A DNA stretch of 64,000 nt from Yoonia maritima (GCF_002933395.1 NZ_PKFN01000013.1:120345-184344), one strand, 5' to 3'; shown: positions 18,866-27,885, counted from the stretch's first letter. The notes: a model not told the origin generated them from the sequence alone. Program-made: numbers and translations.

Positions 18866-19615
18866 ATGGCAGAGCGTAAAACATCCAAAAAGAAACCCGC
18901 GCCCAAAAAGCGAAACACGCGGAAAAAACAGCCCAGCTTGATCGAGCGGGGCTGGCAATTGGTGCGCCGGGTGATTTGGGGCTTTGGTTTTGCAGTGCTT
19001 GGATTCGTTTTGTTGGCGACCTTGCTATACGCGGTCGTCCCGCCGCCAACGACGCCATATATGTTCTCGGAACGCAGCCGTTTGGGTTCAATCAAATATG
19101 ACTGGACCCCGATCGAGGATATCGCACCAGTGATGGCGCGTTCTGCGGTGGCCGCAGAGGATGCCAATTTCTGTTTGCATTGGGGGTTGGACGTCAATGC
19201 CATCCGTTCCGCGATTGATCGTGGGCGTGGTGGCGCATCGACGATTTCACAGCAAGTCATCAAAAACGTCTATCTTTGGCACGGGCGCAGCTGGCTGCGC
19301 AAAGCGATGGAGGCATTATGGACCCCATTGTCAGAGGCCGTTTGGACCAAACGCCGCATTCTTGAGCTGTACCTAAACGTCGCTGAATTTGATGAGGGTG
19401 TGTTTGGTGTACAGGCTGCTGCGCGCCATTACTTTGGCGTGGATGCTGCGAATCTGTCTGCGACACAGGCCGCACGGCTTGCCGCGATTCTACCTGCGCC
19501 GAAAACCCGTTCGGCATCAAACCCCAGCCCTTACACCCGCGATCGGACTTCTGCCATCATCAGCGGAGCCCAAACAATCAAGGCGGATGGTCGCGCGGAT
19601 TGTTTCGAAAGCTGA
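18866..19615 (+). CDS. mtgA: Monofunctional biosynthetic peptidoglycan transglycosylase MtgA
   Basis: 249-residue GT51 glycosyltransferase that polymerises lipid II into glycan strands at the inner membrane. A basic cytoplasmic start (KTSKKKPAPKKRNTRKK) precedes one membrane segment (VIWGFGFAVLGFVLLATLLYAV), then the catalytic motif VAAEDANFCLHWGLD with the family glutamate and the second motif GGASTISQQVIKN. Start choice is uncertain: ATG 18857 and GTG 18812 are also in frame and no clear ribosome site separates them. The neighbouring genes are functionally unrelated. Confidence 0.92.
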   Translation: MAERKTSKKKPAPKKRNTRKKQPSLIERGWQLVRRVIWGFGFAVLGFVLLATLLYAVVPPPTTPYMFSERSRLGSIKYDWTPIEDIAPVMARSAVAAEDANFCLHWGLDVNAIRSAIDRGRGGASTISQQVIKNVYLWHGRSWLRKAMEALWTPLSEAVWTKRRILELYLNVAEFDEGVFGVQAAARHYFGVDAANLSATQAARLAAILPAPKTRSASNPSPYTRDRTSAIISGAQTIKADGRADCFES

Positions 19616-19678
19616 TCCAACCATTGATCCGGACGCGCCCTTGCTGCATTGAAGGGAAAACCGATTTGTGAGTCCGTC

Positions 19679-20344
19679 ATGAACACCCTGTATCATTACC
19701 CGTTGTCACCGTATTCGCGCAAAGTGCGGTTGTGCCTTGCCGAGAAGAAGATCGAAGTCGGTCTTGTCGAAGAACGTTATTGGGAACAGGACGCTGAGTT
19801 CTTGCGCCGTAACCCGGCCGGGAAAATACCTATTCTAAAAATGAACGGTCGGATGATGGCCGACAGTAACGCGATTTTTGAGTACCTCGAAGAACTCCAC
19901 CCAACGCCAGCTCTTTTGCCGCGCGAGTTGGATGCCCGTTACGAGGCGCGACGCCTTGTTGGTTGGTTCGACGACAAATTCTATCACGAGGTCACAACAA
20001 AGCTGATCGGCGAACGTGTATATCGCAAGGTTATGGGAACGGGTTACCCGGACAGCACGAACGTCAAAGCAGGGGCGCGTGCGATCAAGTACCATCTCGA
20101 TTACATGGCCTATTTGCTGGAAGACCGCCGTTGGCTTGCTGGCAACGAAATGACTATCGCAGATTTCGCGGCAGCGGCGCATTTGTCCTGCCTAGATTAC
20201 ACAAGCGACGTTGACTGGAATCGCCACGAGGTCGTGAAGGATTGGTACGCCAAGATTAAATCGCGTCCCGCGTTCCGGTCGCTTTTGGCGGATGAGGTGC
20301 CTGGTTTCCAACCGGCTGCGCATTATGCTGATCTGGATTTCTAA
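19679..20344 (+). CDS. Glutathione S-transferase family protein
   Basis: 221 residues with an N-terminal thioredoxin-like GST domain (YHYPLSPYSRKVRLCLAEKK, residues 4-23) and the glutathione-binding ADSNAIFEYLEE motif near residue 62, followed by an all-helical C-terminal domain. The substrate is unknown. ATG 19679 was preferred over a TTG 30 bases upstream because the domain begins right after it. It lies directly before queG with a 30-base gap and may be co-transcribed with it. Confidence 0.9.
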   Translation: MNTLYHYPLSPYSRKVRLCLAEKKIEVGLVEERYWEQDAEFLRRNPAGKIPILKMNGRMMADSNAIFEYLEELHPTPALLPRELDARYEARRLVGWFDDKFYHEVTTKLIGERVYRKVMGTGYPDSTNVKAGARAIKYHLDYMAYLLEDRRWLAGNEMTIADFAAAAHLSCLDYTSDVDWNRHEVVKDWYAKIKSRPAFRSLLADEVPGFQPAAHYADLDF

Positions 20345-20374
20345 AGGTCGCGGAACACGTTCTGCTGTAAGCCT

Positions 20375-21421
20375 GTGAAGGACCGGTTGGTCACATACGC
20401 CCAAGAGGTGGGTTTCGCTAAGGTAGGCATCTGCCGCCCGGATGCAGTTCCCGAAATCGCGGAGAGGTTAGCGACATTTGTTGATGCAGGGATGCATGGG
20501 CAAATGGAATGGATGGCGGAACGTATGCATTGGCGGGGAAACCCTGCCGCGCTGTGGCCAGAGGCAAAATCGGTTATCATGCTGGCAGAGCCTTATACGC
20601 CGGAACATGACCCGCTTGAGGTATTAGATCATCCTGACCGTGCAGCGATTAGCGTCTATGCCCAAGGGCGGGATTACCATGATGTTGTAAAAAAGCGCCT
20701 AAAGCGCGTGGGGCGTTGGCTGATCGAACAGGTGCCAGAGGCTCAGATCAAGGTGTTCGTAGACACGGCCCCCGTTATGGAAAAACCGCTGGCCCAAGCC
20801 GCTGGGCTTGGTTGGCAGGGAAAGCACACGAATGTTTTAGGGCGCGATCTTGGATCTTGGTTCTTTATTGGCGCGATTTTTACGACCGTTGAATTAGAAC
20901 CAGATACGCCAGAGGTCAGCCACTGCGGCAGCTGCACCGCGTGCCTTGATGTTTGTCCGACCTCGGCCTTTCCAGCGCCGTATCAGTTGGATGCCCGGCG
21001 GTGCATTTCTTACCTGACGATTGAACACAAAGGTCCTGTTGACCTCGAACTTCGATCCCTAATGGGGAACCGGATTTACGGCTGCGATGATTGCTTGGGT
21101 GTTTGTCCGTGGAACAAATTCGCAAACATGGGCCGTGACGCGAAATATGCCGCGCGTGAAGATCTGATCGCACCACCGTTGTCAGAGCTTGCTACGCTTG
21201 ATGATGCTGCATTTCGGGCGCGGTTTTCAGGGTCGCCCATCAAACGCATCGGACGTGATCGGTTCGTGCGCAATGTCGCATATGCCATAGGCAATTCGGG
21301 CGACCGAACCCTTGCTGGTGTGGTCGCCCGATTGATTAACGATTCTGATCCCACCGTCGCAGAAGCTGCAGCGTGGGCGCTGGATCGGTTAGGCAGCAGC
21401 GCGGCGCGCAGCAGCGAATGA
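20375..21421 (+). CDS. queG: Epoxyqueuosine reductase QueG
   Basis: 348-residue cobalamin- and Fe-S-dependent enzyme performing the last step of queuosine synthesis in tRNA, reducing epoxyqueuosine. Two ferredoxin-like 4Fe-4S motifs are visible: [18 protein letters not shown] near residue 190 and [14 protein letters not shown] near 237. The C-terminal helical repeats ([20 protein letters not shown]) match the HEAT-like tail of the family. The start is GTG 20375. Its last 33 bases overlap the tail of the desaturase gene on the other strand. Confidence 0.95.
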   Translation: MKDRLVTYAQEVGFAKVGICRPDAVPEIAERLATFVDAGMHGQMEWMAERMHWRGNPAALWPEAKSVIMLAEPYTPEHDPLEVLDHPDRAAISVYAQGRDYHDVVKKRLKRVGRWLIEQVPEAQIKVFVDTAPVMEKPLAQAAGLGWQGKHTNVLGRDLGSWFFIGAIFTTVELEPDTPEVSHCGSCTACLDVCPTSAFPAPYQLDARRCISYLTIEHKGPVDLELRSLMGNRIYGCDDCLGVCPWNKFANMGRDAKYAAREDLIAPPLSELATLDDAAFRARFSGSPIKRIGRDRFVRNVAYAIGNSGDRTLAGVVARLINDSDPTVAEAAAWALDRLGSSAARSSE

Positions 21422-22414
21422 AACCAACCGGCGCTTTTTCTCATCCCAAAGATCAAGGCTCGCGCATTTAACGCTTTGTAGCATTGTCAGGCGGCTCACT
21501 TCGACCAGTTCTTGGTGATCGCGCAGTACTTCTGTCAGGCGATAGAACGGGATACGGCTGTACAGGTGGTGTACGTGGTGGATCCCGATGTTCGCTGTGA
21601 ACCAACGCAAGATTGGTGGCAAATCATAGTGAGAGCTGCCGTGAAGCGCGGCCTCGTGTAGTTGCCAATCTGGTGCCTGTTCCCAGTGCGTGGTTTCAAA
21701 CTGGTGCTGGACGTAGAACAACCACACACCAATCGATGCTGCGATCAGGGTCGTTGGAAGAAATACGAGGAACAACGCCTGCAATCCGCCGAAATACACG
21801 ATCGTGCCAAGGATTGCCGCGATTGCGGCGTTCGTCCCCATCGCGCTAATCCAATACTTTTTACCTTGGTTCATCAGCCCCAAAGGTAGACGGTTTTGAA
21901 GGATGAACAAATATGTCGGACCAAGGCCGAACATGACCAGCGGATGGCGATAAGCACGGTACATAAAGCGACCAAATGCGGTGCGCTGGTGGTATTCTTC
22001 AACGGTTAGCGTCATGACGTCACCAATGCCGCGATGATCAAGGTCACCGGCGTGGCTGTGGTGGATTGAATGCGTACGGCGCCATACGTCATAGGGGGTT
22101 AGTGTAACAACGCCCAATACGCGGCCAACCCAATCGCTGACTGTGCGGTTGCCGTAGAATGATCCGTGCCCGCAATCATGTTGAATGCAAAACAGGCGAA
22201 GAAGAAAACAGCCGTTAAATGCAGAGATCAAAAATGCGCCGATATAGCTGTAAGGGGCCACGAGGCAGGCCAATATCCACAGGCCAATGAACGGAACAAA
22301 GCTTATTACCAATTCTATGCTGCTACGCAGGCTGTTGGGTTCACGATAGTTTGCGAGAATTCGTACCCAATCACGTGGGCTAGGCGATGTCGGGGGGGTG
22401 TTATCTGAGTGCAT
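21389..22414 (-). CDS. Membrane fatty acid desaturase
   Basis: 341-residue integral membrane di-iron desaturase that introduces a double bond into acyl chains. Three histidine boxes are present: HDCGH (79-83), HSIHHSH (115-121) and HHVHH (279-283), separated by paired hydrophobic segments. The arrangement resembles delta-12/omega-3 type bacterial enzymes, but regiospecificity cannot be read from sequence. The start ATG 22414 ([10 protein letters not shown]) was chosen because the open frame further upstream is Arg/His-rich and intergenic in character. A promoter must lie in the short gap shared with the divergent DMT gene at 22528. Confidence 0.9.
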   Translation of the reverse strand: MHSDNTPPTSPSPRDWVRILANYREPNSLRSSIELVISFVPFIGLWILACLVAPYSYIGAFLISAFNGCFLLRLFCIQHDCGHGSFYGNRTVSDWVGRVLGVVTLTPYDVWRRTHSIHHSHAGDLDHRGIGDVMTLTVEEYHQRTAFGRFMYRAYRHPLVMFGLGPTYLFILQNRLPLGLMNQGKKYWISAMGTNAAIAAILGTIVYFGGLQALFLVFLPTTLIAASIGVWLFYVQHQFETTHWEQAPDWQLHEAALHGSSHYDLPPILRWFTANIGIHHVHHLYSRIPFYRLTEVLRDHQELVEVSRLTMLQSVKCASLDLWDEKKRRLVSFAAARRAAA

Positions 22415-22527
22415 GCAGTGCTTCTTATTGTGACTGTGTGACGGATACCTTAACGCTGAGCGGTAGCAAGCAATAAAGGCTTCAATGTGTTGGGTATGCG
22501 TCCTAGGGTGCCCAAAAGGAGACAATC

Positions 22528-23448
22528 ATGCAGCCCCTACGCGGAATTCTTCTCAAGGTGATGTCAGTCTGTATGTTCATGGCTATGGCTAGCTTGATCA
22601 AAGCGGCGTCGGCTGACGTACCACCAGGAGAGGCAGTGTTCTTTAGGTCGTTTTTCGCGCTTCCTATTATACTTGGCTGGCTCGCTTTGCGGGGTGAGCT
22701 ACGCCATGGCTGGAAGACAAGTAATCCGATGGGGCATTTTTGGCGCGGCTTGGTTGGAACGTCTGCAATGGGCTTAGGCTTTACTGGGCTGGGATTACTG
22801 CCTTTGCCAGAAGTGACGGCGATTGGCTACGCTGCGCCGCTGCTGGTTGTTATCTTTGCCGCGATGTTTTTAAACGAACAGGTTGGTGTTTTTCGGTTGT
22901 CTGCGGTTGCATTGGGGATGGTCGGTGTTTTGATCGTCTTGTCGCCCCGACTGTCGGTCGGTGCGTCGTTGGGCGCATCTGAAACATTAGGTGCAATCGT
23001 TGTGCTTATGGGGGCGGTCATGGCGGCTTTGGCGCAGGTGTTTGTCCGAAAACTGGTCAATACTGAGGGCACCGCGGCGATTGTATTTTGGTTCACCATC
23101 ACATCGTCGATCATGGCGTTATTTACGATTCCGTGGGGGTGGACGATACCGTCAGCGCCTATGGCGTTGATGTTGATTTTTGCAGGGCTTTTCGGAGGTA
23201 TCGGGCAGATATTCTTGACCTCTAGTTACCGTTTTGCCGACGCTTCGCTTGTTGCGCCCTTTGACTATAGTTCGATGATTCTTGCGCTTGTTATCGGATA
23301 TTTCATTTTTGACGAAGTTCCGACACGAACGATGTTGTTAGGGGCTTTTGTTGTTATAGCAGCGGGTGTGCTGATTATCTGGCGCGAACGACAGCTTGGG
23401 CTAAAACGGTCCCAACAGCGCAAGGCGACAGGAAATGTGGGCGGCTAG
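22528..23448 (+). CDS. DMT (EamA) family exporter
   Basis: 306-residue transporter of the drug/metabolite superfamily. It contains two EamA repeats with about ten hydrophobic helices; the first includes GEAVFFRSFFALPIILGW and LPEVTAIGYAAPLLVVIFA, the second FADASLVAPFDYSSMILALVIGYFIFDEVP. Members export amino acids or other small metabolites; no substrate can be assigned here. The ribosome site AAAAGGAGA is seven bases before the ATG. It is divergent from the desaturase gene and ends two bases before the convergent 23450-24067 gene. Confidence 0.9.
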   Translation: MQPLRGILLKVMSVCMFMAMASLIKAASADVPPGEAVFFRSFFALPIILGWLALRGELRHGWKTSNPMGHFWRGLVGTSAMGLGFTGLGLLPLPEVTAIGYAAPLLVVIFAAMFLNEQVGVFRLSAVALGMVGVLIVLSPRLSVGASLGASETLGAIVVLMGAVMAALAQVFVRKLVNTEGTAAIVFWFTITSSIMALFTIPWGWTIPSAPMALMLIFAGLFGGIGQIFLTSSYRFADASLVAPFDYSSMILALVIGYFIFDEVPTRTMLLGAFVVIAAGVLIIWRERQLGLKRSQQRKATGNVGG

Positions 23449-23449
23449 T

Positions 23450-24067
23450 TTAGTGACGTTCTGTCCGTCGTAGGAAACGGTTCTTAATCTGCGCGATTTG
23501 GCGCGGTAAGCCGGGCGCTGAAGCGGGGACATCAAGCCCGGCATCGGCGTATTTTTTCCAGATATTATGCACAGCTGTCGGCGAAAGATGTGCTGGAAGG
23601 CTCAGCGTGGTGCCGCCCTTTGGCTCTAAGAACCGTGCGGGCACCTGAAACGGTAGCGATCCACGGGGGCGCGCAATAATTTTTTGGTTGAGCCGTGCGA
23701 TCTGTCGTAATGGGGCATCGCGTTCTTCTACAGCCAGCCGGTGCGTGCGATAAAAACCGATGTCCCACTGTATCAATACCCGAGAGAATATGTCGTCTGG
23801 TTCGGGGTGGGCTGGTAGCGGTTTCGGGTCATCCAGATGTTTTGCGGGATTGCTGCGATAAAACGCATGAACTGCGATTGCAAAGTCACATTCGGGTTGG
23901 CTTAGCATCCACGAGATGAGCGTATTGTGCGATGCATATTTTGCGCGCCTGATCGTATCTAGCCATAAATCCTGGGGCGCACCCTTTAGAACATGCCTGA
24001 TGGAAAGATCCGCATTCGGTTGGTCATGCTTGCGTCGTGTCGAATACATGCTCTCGTGTCTTCTCAT
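23450..24067 (-). CDS. Uncharacterised protein, possible DUF4274 domain
   Basis: 205 residues, no signal peptide or membrane segment. The stretch TLISWMLSQPECDFAIAVHAFYRSNP (about 50-75) resembles the DUF4274 core, in which a buried cysteine and acidic residue follow a hydrophobic helix; this assignment is by memory of the family and not checked. The C-terminal half is basic (KNRFLRRTERH). A second start at 24049 (MYSTRRKHD) is equally possible, as neither has a strong ribosome site. Orientation is opposite to its neighbours. Confidence 0.72.
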   Translation of the reverse strand: MRRHESMYSTRRKHDQPNADLSIRHVLKGAPQDLWLDTIRRAKYASHNTLISWMLSQPECDFAIAVHAFYRSNPAKHLDDPKPLPAHPEPDDIFSRVLIQWDIGFYRTHRLAVEERDAPLRQIARLNQKIIARPRGSLPFQVPARFLEPKGGTTLSLPAHLSPTAVHNIWKKYADAGLDVPASAPGLPRQIAQIKNRFLRRTERH

Positions 24068-24225
24068 CGTCTCAAAGAACTGGTTACGGTGCTGTTTATA
24101 CTCTGAAAACTGGCCGAATTTTGTTCTTCAACTATGAGATGATCGATTTAAGCAGAAAAAGATGGCTGACTTACAGCTAATGCATGTAAAATGTGCTATC
24201 ATGAGGGCCTACTTTGGAGGACAAC

Positions 24226-24405
24226 ATGACAAAACATATGCTTGATCAACCAGAAAGCCCTACCAGACTCACCTTAGGACGGCTCATTGCTGTTGTAAGA
24301 AATGCGAAACCAAGTAAGCAAAGCCTAACATTGCAGCGCCGCCGCCGAGCAAGAGCCAGCGACGGTCTGATAAATGCGTATCGGGTGCAGCGCTTGCACG
24401 TATGA
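24226..24405 (+). CDS. Small basic protein of unknown function
   Basis: 59 residues (MTKHMLDQPESPTRLTLG...) with a very strong ribosome site, TTTGGAGGACAAC, directly before ATG 24226, and an extended -10-like TGCTATCAT about 25 bases upstream. The C-terminal half is Arg/Lys/Ser-rich (LQRRRRARASDG), with no membrane segment. It sits alone between two minus-strand genes and ends 20 bases before the ilvE 3' end. The Shine-Dalgarno quality is the main reason to believe it is translated. No homologue is recognised. Confidence 0.55.
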   Translation: MTKHMLDQPESPTRLTLGRLIAVVRNAKPSKQSLTLQRRRRARASDGLINAYRVQRLHV

Positions 24406-24424
24406 TAGCCAAGCGCCGCAAATT

Positions 24425-25294
24425 TTACGCGCGAACGAGCTTTTCGTAATCTTCCGCGATCTCGCGTGTAAGCGTGCCAACTTCGAATGTGTAATCACCG
24501 ATTTGACCGACTGGGGTTACTTCGGCTGCGGTGCCGGTTAGCCAGCATTGCTCAAATCCTTCAAGCTCTTCCGGCATGATGCGGCGTACATTGACCTTAA
24601 TGCCTTTGGCCTCGAGCATTTCGATCACTGTCTGGCGCGTGATACCGTTCAGGATCGCGTCTGGGTCGGGTGTGTGCACTTCGCCGTCTTTGACGAAAAA
24701 GATGTTTGCGCCAGTCGCCTCGGCGACATACCCACGATAATCCATGAACAGCGCGTCAGAACAGCCTTTGGCTTCGGCGGCATGTTTAGACATTGTGCAA
24801 ATCATGTAAAGACCAGCAGCTTTGGCCGCTGTTGGAATGGTCTCTGGCGATGGGCGTTTCCATTTCGCGATGTCCAGCTTTGCGCCTTTCATCTTGGCGT
24901 CGCCGTAATAGGCACCCCATTCCCATGCTGCAACAGCCATGCGCACTGGGTTTTTGTTTGAAGCGACACCCATGTCTTCGCCTGCGCCGCGGTATGCGAT
25001 CACACGTACATAGGCATCATCCCAACCGTTGGCTTTTAGAACATCATATTTTGCTTTTTCAATTTCTTCGATGGTGTATGGAATTTCCATATCCAACAGT
25101 TTGCCAGATTTGATCAGACGTTCAGAGTGTTCGACAGATTTGAAAATCTTGCCGTTATAGCAGCGCTCGCCTTCGAAAACGGACGAAGCATAGTGCATGG
25201 CGTGAGTCAGAATGTGGACATTGGCGTCGCGCCATTCGACCAATTGGCCGTCCATCCAGATTTTGCCATCACGGTCATCATATGCACCAGCCAT
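24425..25294 (-). CDS. ilvE: Branched-chain amino acid aminotransferase IlvE
   Basis: 289-residue class IV PLP-dependent aminotransferase interconverting leucine, isoleucine and valine with their 2-oxo acids, using glutamate/2-oxoglutarate. The PLP lysine lies in IPTAAKAAGLY near residue 150, the characteristic EATGANIFFV near 190 and GITRQTVIEML near 215. Start choice: GGAGG lies five bases before ATG 25294 (MAGAYDDRDG), which agrees with related proteins better than the open frame eight codons further upstream. The palindrome at 25329-25349 lies 34 bases upstream and is shared with gltD. Confidence 0.95.
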   Translation of the reverse strand: MAGAYDDRDGKIWMDGQLVEWRDANVHILTHAMHYASSVFEGERCYNGKIFKSVEHSERLIKSGKLLDMEIPYTIEEIEKAKYDVLKANGWDDAYVRVIAYRGAGEDMGVASNKNPVRMAVAAWEWGAYYGDAKMKGAKLDIAKWKRPSPETIPTAAKAAGLYMICTMSKHAAEAKGCSDALFMDYRGYVAEATGANIFFVKDGEVHTPDPDAILNGITRQTVIEMLEAKGIKVNVRRIMPEELEGFEQCWLTGTAAEVTPVGQIGDYTFEVGTLTREIAEDYEKLVRA

Positions 25295-25328
25295 CATTGC
25301 CTCCATGGGAATTTGCATTTGTTACGAC

Positions 25329-25349
25329 ATTAGGTCCGTTTTGGACATA
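25329..25349 (-). promoter_or_regulatory. Palindromic operator candidate upstream of ilvE, shared with gltD
   Basis: On the minus strand this reads TATGTCC, AAAA, CGGACCTAAT, matching 19 of 21 bases of the gltD-upstream site at 11268-11288. It lies 34 bases before the ilvE ATG, a position likely to overlap its promoter, and 92 bases before petP on the other side. Confidence 0.6.
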
Positions 25350-25441
25350 ATATTGCGTATTTTGTGGGTTTCGCTAGCAGTTGATTCTTGGAATGTCAAC
25401 AAAGCTGACGTATTGTTCCTTTAGTTAAAAGGAGTACGCGC

Positions 25442-25948
25442 ATGAGTGACGGGCCGCAGCAACAGACTGGGCAAAGTCTGCTTTTCCTGACGGATGAACA
25501 GTTGCGTAAAGGAATCGAGGCGATGTTTTTCGCCTATCGTGGATTTACCGCTGATCCAGACCGTATCCTTGAGGAAAAATCTTATGGTCGGGCACATCAC
25601 CGCGCTATCCATTTCATTCATCGCAGTCCCGGTACGACAGTAAATAACCTGCTGTCAATTCTGGGTGTTACAAAACAATCGCTTAATCGTGTGTTGCGTA
25701 CATTGATCGAAGACGGTTTGGTGGCGAGCACTGTCGGTAAAAAGGACAAGCGAGAACGACATTTGCATCTAACACCAGAGGGAGCTGTGTTAGAACGTGC
25801 ATTGTCGGATGCGCAACGTGATCGAATGCGGGCGGCATATCGTACTGTTGGACCTGACGCTGTGGCGGGGTTTCGGCAAGTGTTGGAGGCCATGATGGAT
25901 GACCAGACGCGTCACCATTATGAGGCGATGAAGGATAGAGCGGAATGA
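25442..25948 (+). CDS. petP: MarR-family regulator PetP
   Basis: 168-residue MarR-type winged-helix protein. The DNA-binding region is visible as TTVNNLLSILGVTKQSLNRVLRTLIEDGLV (about 67-96) followed by a wing (KKDKRERHLHLTPEG). It matches my memory of PetP, which is coupled to PetR in Rhodobacter capsulatus and needed for cytochrome bc1 expression. The ribosome site AAAAGGAG is well placed and its stop overlaps the petR start (ATGA). Unlike the R. capsulatus locus, no petABC genes are adjacent in this window. Confidence 0.85.
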   Translation: MSDGPQQQTGQSLLFLTDEQLRKGIEAMFFAYRGFTADPDRILEEKSYGRAHHRAIHFIHRSPGTTVNNLLSILGVTKQSLNRVLRTLIEDGLVASTVGKKDKRERHLHLTPEGAVLERALSDAQRDRMRAAYRTVGPDAVAGFRQVLEAMMDDQTRHHYEAMKDRAE

Positions 25949-26646
25949 AGGCTGACGACGCCCATTTATTGATTGTGGACGATGATGAACGTATTCGCAG
26001 CCTGTTGCGTAAATTCTTGGTCAGAAGTGGTTTTCTTGTAACGACAGCACGTGACGCGGCGCATGCGCGGCGTATTTTGTCAGGTTTGGAATTTGACCTG
26101 ATTGTGTTGGACGTGATGATGCCGGGCGAAGACGGTGTCACGCTGTGCCGTGATCTGCGCCAAAAGCTGACAACACCTATCATGTTGCTGACCGCTAAGG
26201 CGGAAACGGATGACCGTATTTCCGGGCTAGAGGCTGGTGCAGATGATTATCTAGCCAAGCCTTTTGAACCCAAAGAGCTGTTGTTACGGATCAATGCGAT
26301 CCTGCGCCGCATGCCAGAGACTGAACCAGTTGTCGTTTTGCCCAAGGTCATGCACATGGGGCCGGTCCGCTATGATATTGAGCGTGGAGAACTTTGGGAG
26401 GGTGAGGCCTTGGTGCGTTTAACCGCAACCGAAAGCCAGCTCATGCGTATTTTCTCAGGGCATCCCGGAGAGCCGATGAGCCGCGCGCAATTGGTTGAAG
26501 AGCTAAGCCGGTCTGGTGGTCAGACTCAAGAACGTGCCGTTGATGTGCAAATCACGCGGCTACGTCGCAAGATTGAAGCGGACCCAAAGCAACCCCGCTA
26601 TCTGCAAACCGTTCGCGGTGCAGGATATATGCTCGCTCCGGAGTGA
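25945..26646 (+). CDS. petR: OmpR-family response regulator PetR
   Basis: 233-residue two-component response regulator. The receiver domain has the acidic pocket DDD (12-14), phosphoacceptor Asp56 in LIVLDVMMPG, Thr/Lys near residues 83 and 106 (LLTAKAE, AKPFEP), followed by a C-terminal winged helix (ERAVDVQITRLRRKIEADPKQPRYLQTVRGAGYML). No histidine kinase gene is adjacent; the partner is PetP. R. capsulatus PetR is required for photosynthetic and respiratory growth, so a role in respiratory-chain gene expression is inferred. Confidence 0.9.
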   Translation: MKADDAHLLIVDDDERIRSLLRKFLVRSGFLVTTARDAAHARRILSGLEFDLIVLDVMMPGEDGVTLCRDLRQKLTTPIMLLTAKAETDDRISGLEAGADDYLAKPFEPKELLLRINAILRRMPETEPVVVLPKVMHMGPVRYDIERGELWEGEALVRLTATESQLMRIFSGHPGEPMSRAQLVEELSRSGGQTQERAVDVQITRLRRKIEADPKQPRYLQTVRGAGYMLAPE

Positions 26647-26655
26647 CCTCGTTGT

Positions 26656-26670
26656 GCGCCCTGTGGGCGC
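26656..26670 (+). terminator. Small GC hairpin after petR
   Basis: GCGCCC (26656-26661) pairs with GGGCGC (26665-26670) around TGT, ten bases after the petR stop. No T-run follows, so termination is uncertain; it may only cap the petPR mRNA. Confidence 0.4.
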
Positions 26671-26728
26671 CCGACATTTATTAGGTTAGTCTTATCGAGA
26701 TTTTGTACTTCGGACGAAAGGCTGCGCT

Positions 26729-27652
26729 ATGGTCACCGCATTAATTACCCATGACGACTGTTATGATCATGTGACCCCGCCGGGTCACCCAGAACAAGTC
26801 GCGCGGTTGGATGCGGTTCTAAATGCGCTATCCGATCTGAATTTGCATAGGGTAAAAGCCCTGCTTGTTGCGGATGATGACTTGCTTCGCGCCCATCCCA
26901 AATCGCATGTTGCTGCGATCAGGGACGCTGCCCCTGAAAGTGGTTGGCGATCATTGGATGCTGATACCCATATGTCGGTTGGTACTTTGCAGGCGGTCTA
27001 TCGTGCGGCGGGTGCCGCTGTTCGTGGTGTCGATATGGTCATGTCCGGTGATGCCGCGAATGCGTTTGGCGCAACACGCCCTCCAGGGCATCATGCAGAA
27101 CGTGAAACAGCCATGGGTTTTTGTTTCTTTGGGAATATCGCGATCGCCGCGAAATATGCGCTGGACCACCATGGTTTGGAGCGTGTCGCTATTGTTGATT
27201 TTGATGTCCATCACGGGAATGGCACGCAGGATTTGGTCGAGGATGATCCGCGTATCCTGTTTTGTTCAACGCACCAATCGCCGCTATATCCCGGTACCGG
27301 GGCAGCACATGAAACGGGTGTTGGGAATGTGCTGAACGTGCCATTGCCCGAAGGAACAGGTTCAGCGGCGTTTCGCGATGTGATGGATCGTGTGGTGCTC
27401 CCGCGCGTTGCTGCGTTTTCTCCTCAACTTCTGCTGATCTCGGCGGGATTTGATGCACATGAAGATGATCCATTGGCGGGCATGAGATTACAAACCGACG
27501 ACTTTGGCTGGGTAACACAGCGTCTGTGCGATGTGGCAGACGAACATTGCGAAGGCCGCGTTGTGTCCATGCTCGAAGGTGGGTATGACCTGAACGCACT
27601 GGGCGATGCCGCCCGCGCCCATGTCAGCGTATTGGAGGAAAGAGGCCGATGA
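26729..27652 (+). CDS. Histone deacetylase-superfamily deacetylase
   Basis: 307-residue class II HDAC/acetylpolyamine amidohydrolase-like Zn enzyme. Active-site segments are visible: RPPGHHAE (with the tandem catalytic histidines) near residue 115, the metal-binding VDFDVHHGNGTQ near 157, and SAGFDAHEDDPLAG near 235. Bacterial relatives deacetylate acetylated small molecules or proteins; the substrate here is unknown. It overlaps xseB by ATGA, making it first gene of a deacetylase-xseB-ispA-dxs operon. The ATG at 26729 has CGAAAGG upstream. Confidence 0.9.
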   Translation: MVTALITHDDCYDHVTPPGHPEQVARLDAVLNALSDLNLHRVKALLVADDDLLRAHPKSHVAAIRDAAPESGWRSLDADTHMSVGTLQAVYRAAGAAVRGVDMVMSGDAANAFGATRPPGHHAERETAMGFCFFGNIAIAAKYALDHHGLERVAIVDFDVHHGNGTQDLVEDDPRILFCSTHQSPLYPGTGAAHETGVGNVLNVPLPEGTGSAAFRDVMDRVVLPRVAAFSPQLLLISAGFDAHEDDPLAGMRLQTDDFGWVTQRLCDVADEHCEGRVVSMLEGGYDLNALGDAARAHVSVLEERGR

Positions 27653-27885
27653 CCACGCCTGTTGAAGAGATGAGCTTTGAAGACGCAATGAAAGAGCTAG
27701 AGGCCGTTGTTGGCCAGCTTGAGCGTGGTGATGTGGCCTTGGATCAATCGATTGCCCTTTATGAACGCGGTGCCGCGCTAAAGGCGCGCTGCGAGGCAAA
27801 GCTGAAAGAAGCCGAAGAGAAAGTCGCTCGCATTACGTTTGGCGAAAACGGTGAACCTAAAGGGACTGCACCGCTGGATGGCTAA
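27649..27885 (+). CDS. xseB: Exodeoxyribonuclease VII small subunit XseB
   Basis: 78-residue alpha-helical coiled-coil subunit. Its typical core MSFEDAMKELEAVVGQLERGDVALDQSI ends with LYERGAALKARCEAKLKEAEEKV. With XseA (not in this window) it degrades single-stranded DNA. The close link of xseB with ispA and dxs is widespread in bacteria. It overlaps the deacetylase gene upstream (ATGA) and ispA downstream by eight bases. Confidence 0.95.
   Translation: MTTPVEEMSFEDAMKELEAVVGQLERGDVALDQSIALYERGAALKARCEAKLKEAEEKVARITFGENGEPKGTAPLDG

Noticed and set aside
25395..25409. GTCA-(7)-TGAC element before petP as a second copy of the gltD inverted repeat
   Set aside because: Only eight fixed positions agree, a level expected by chance in an intergenic region.
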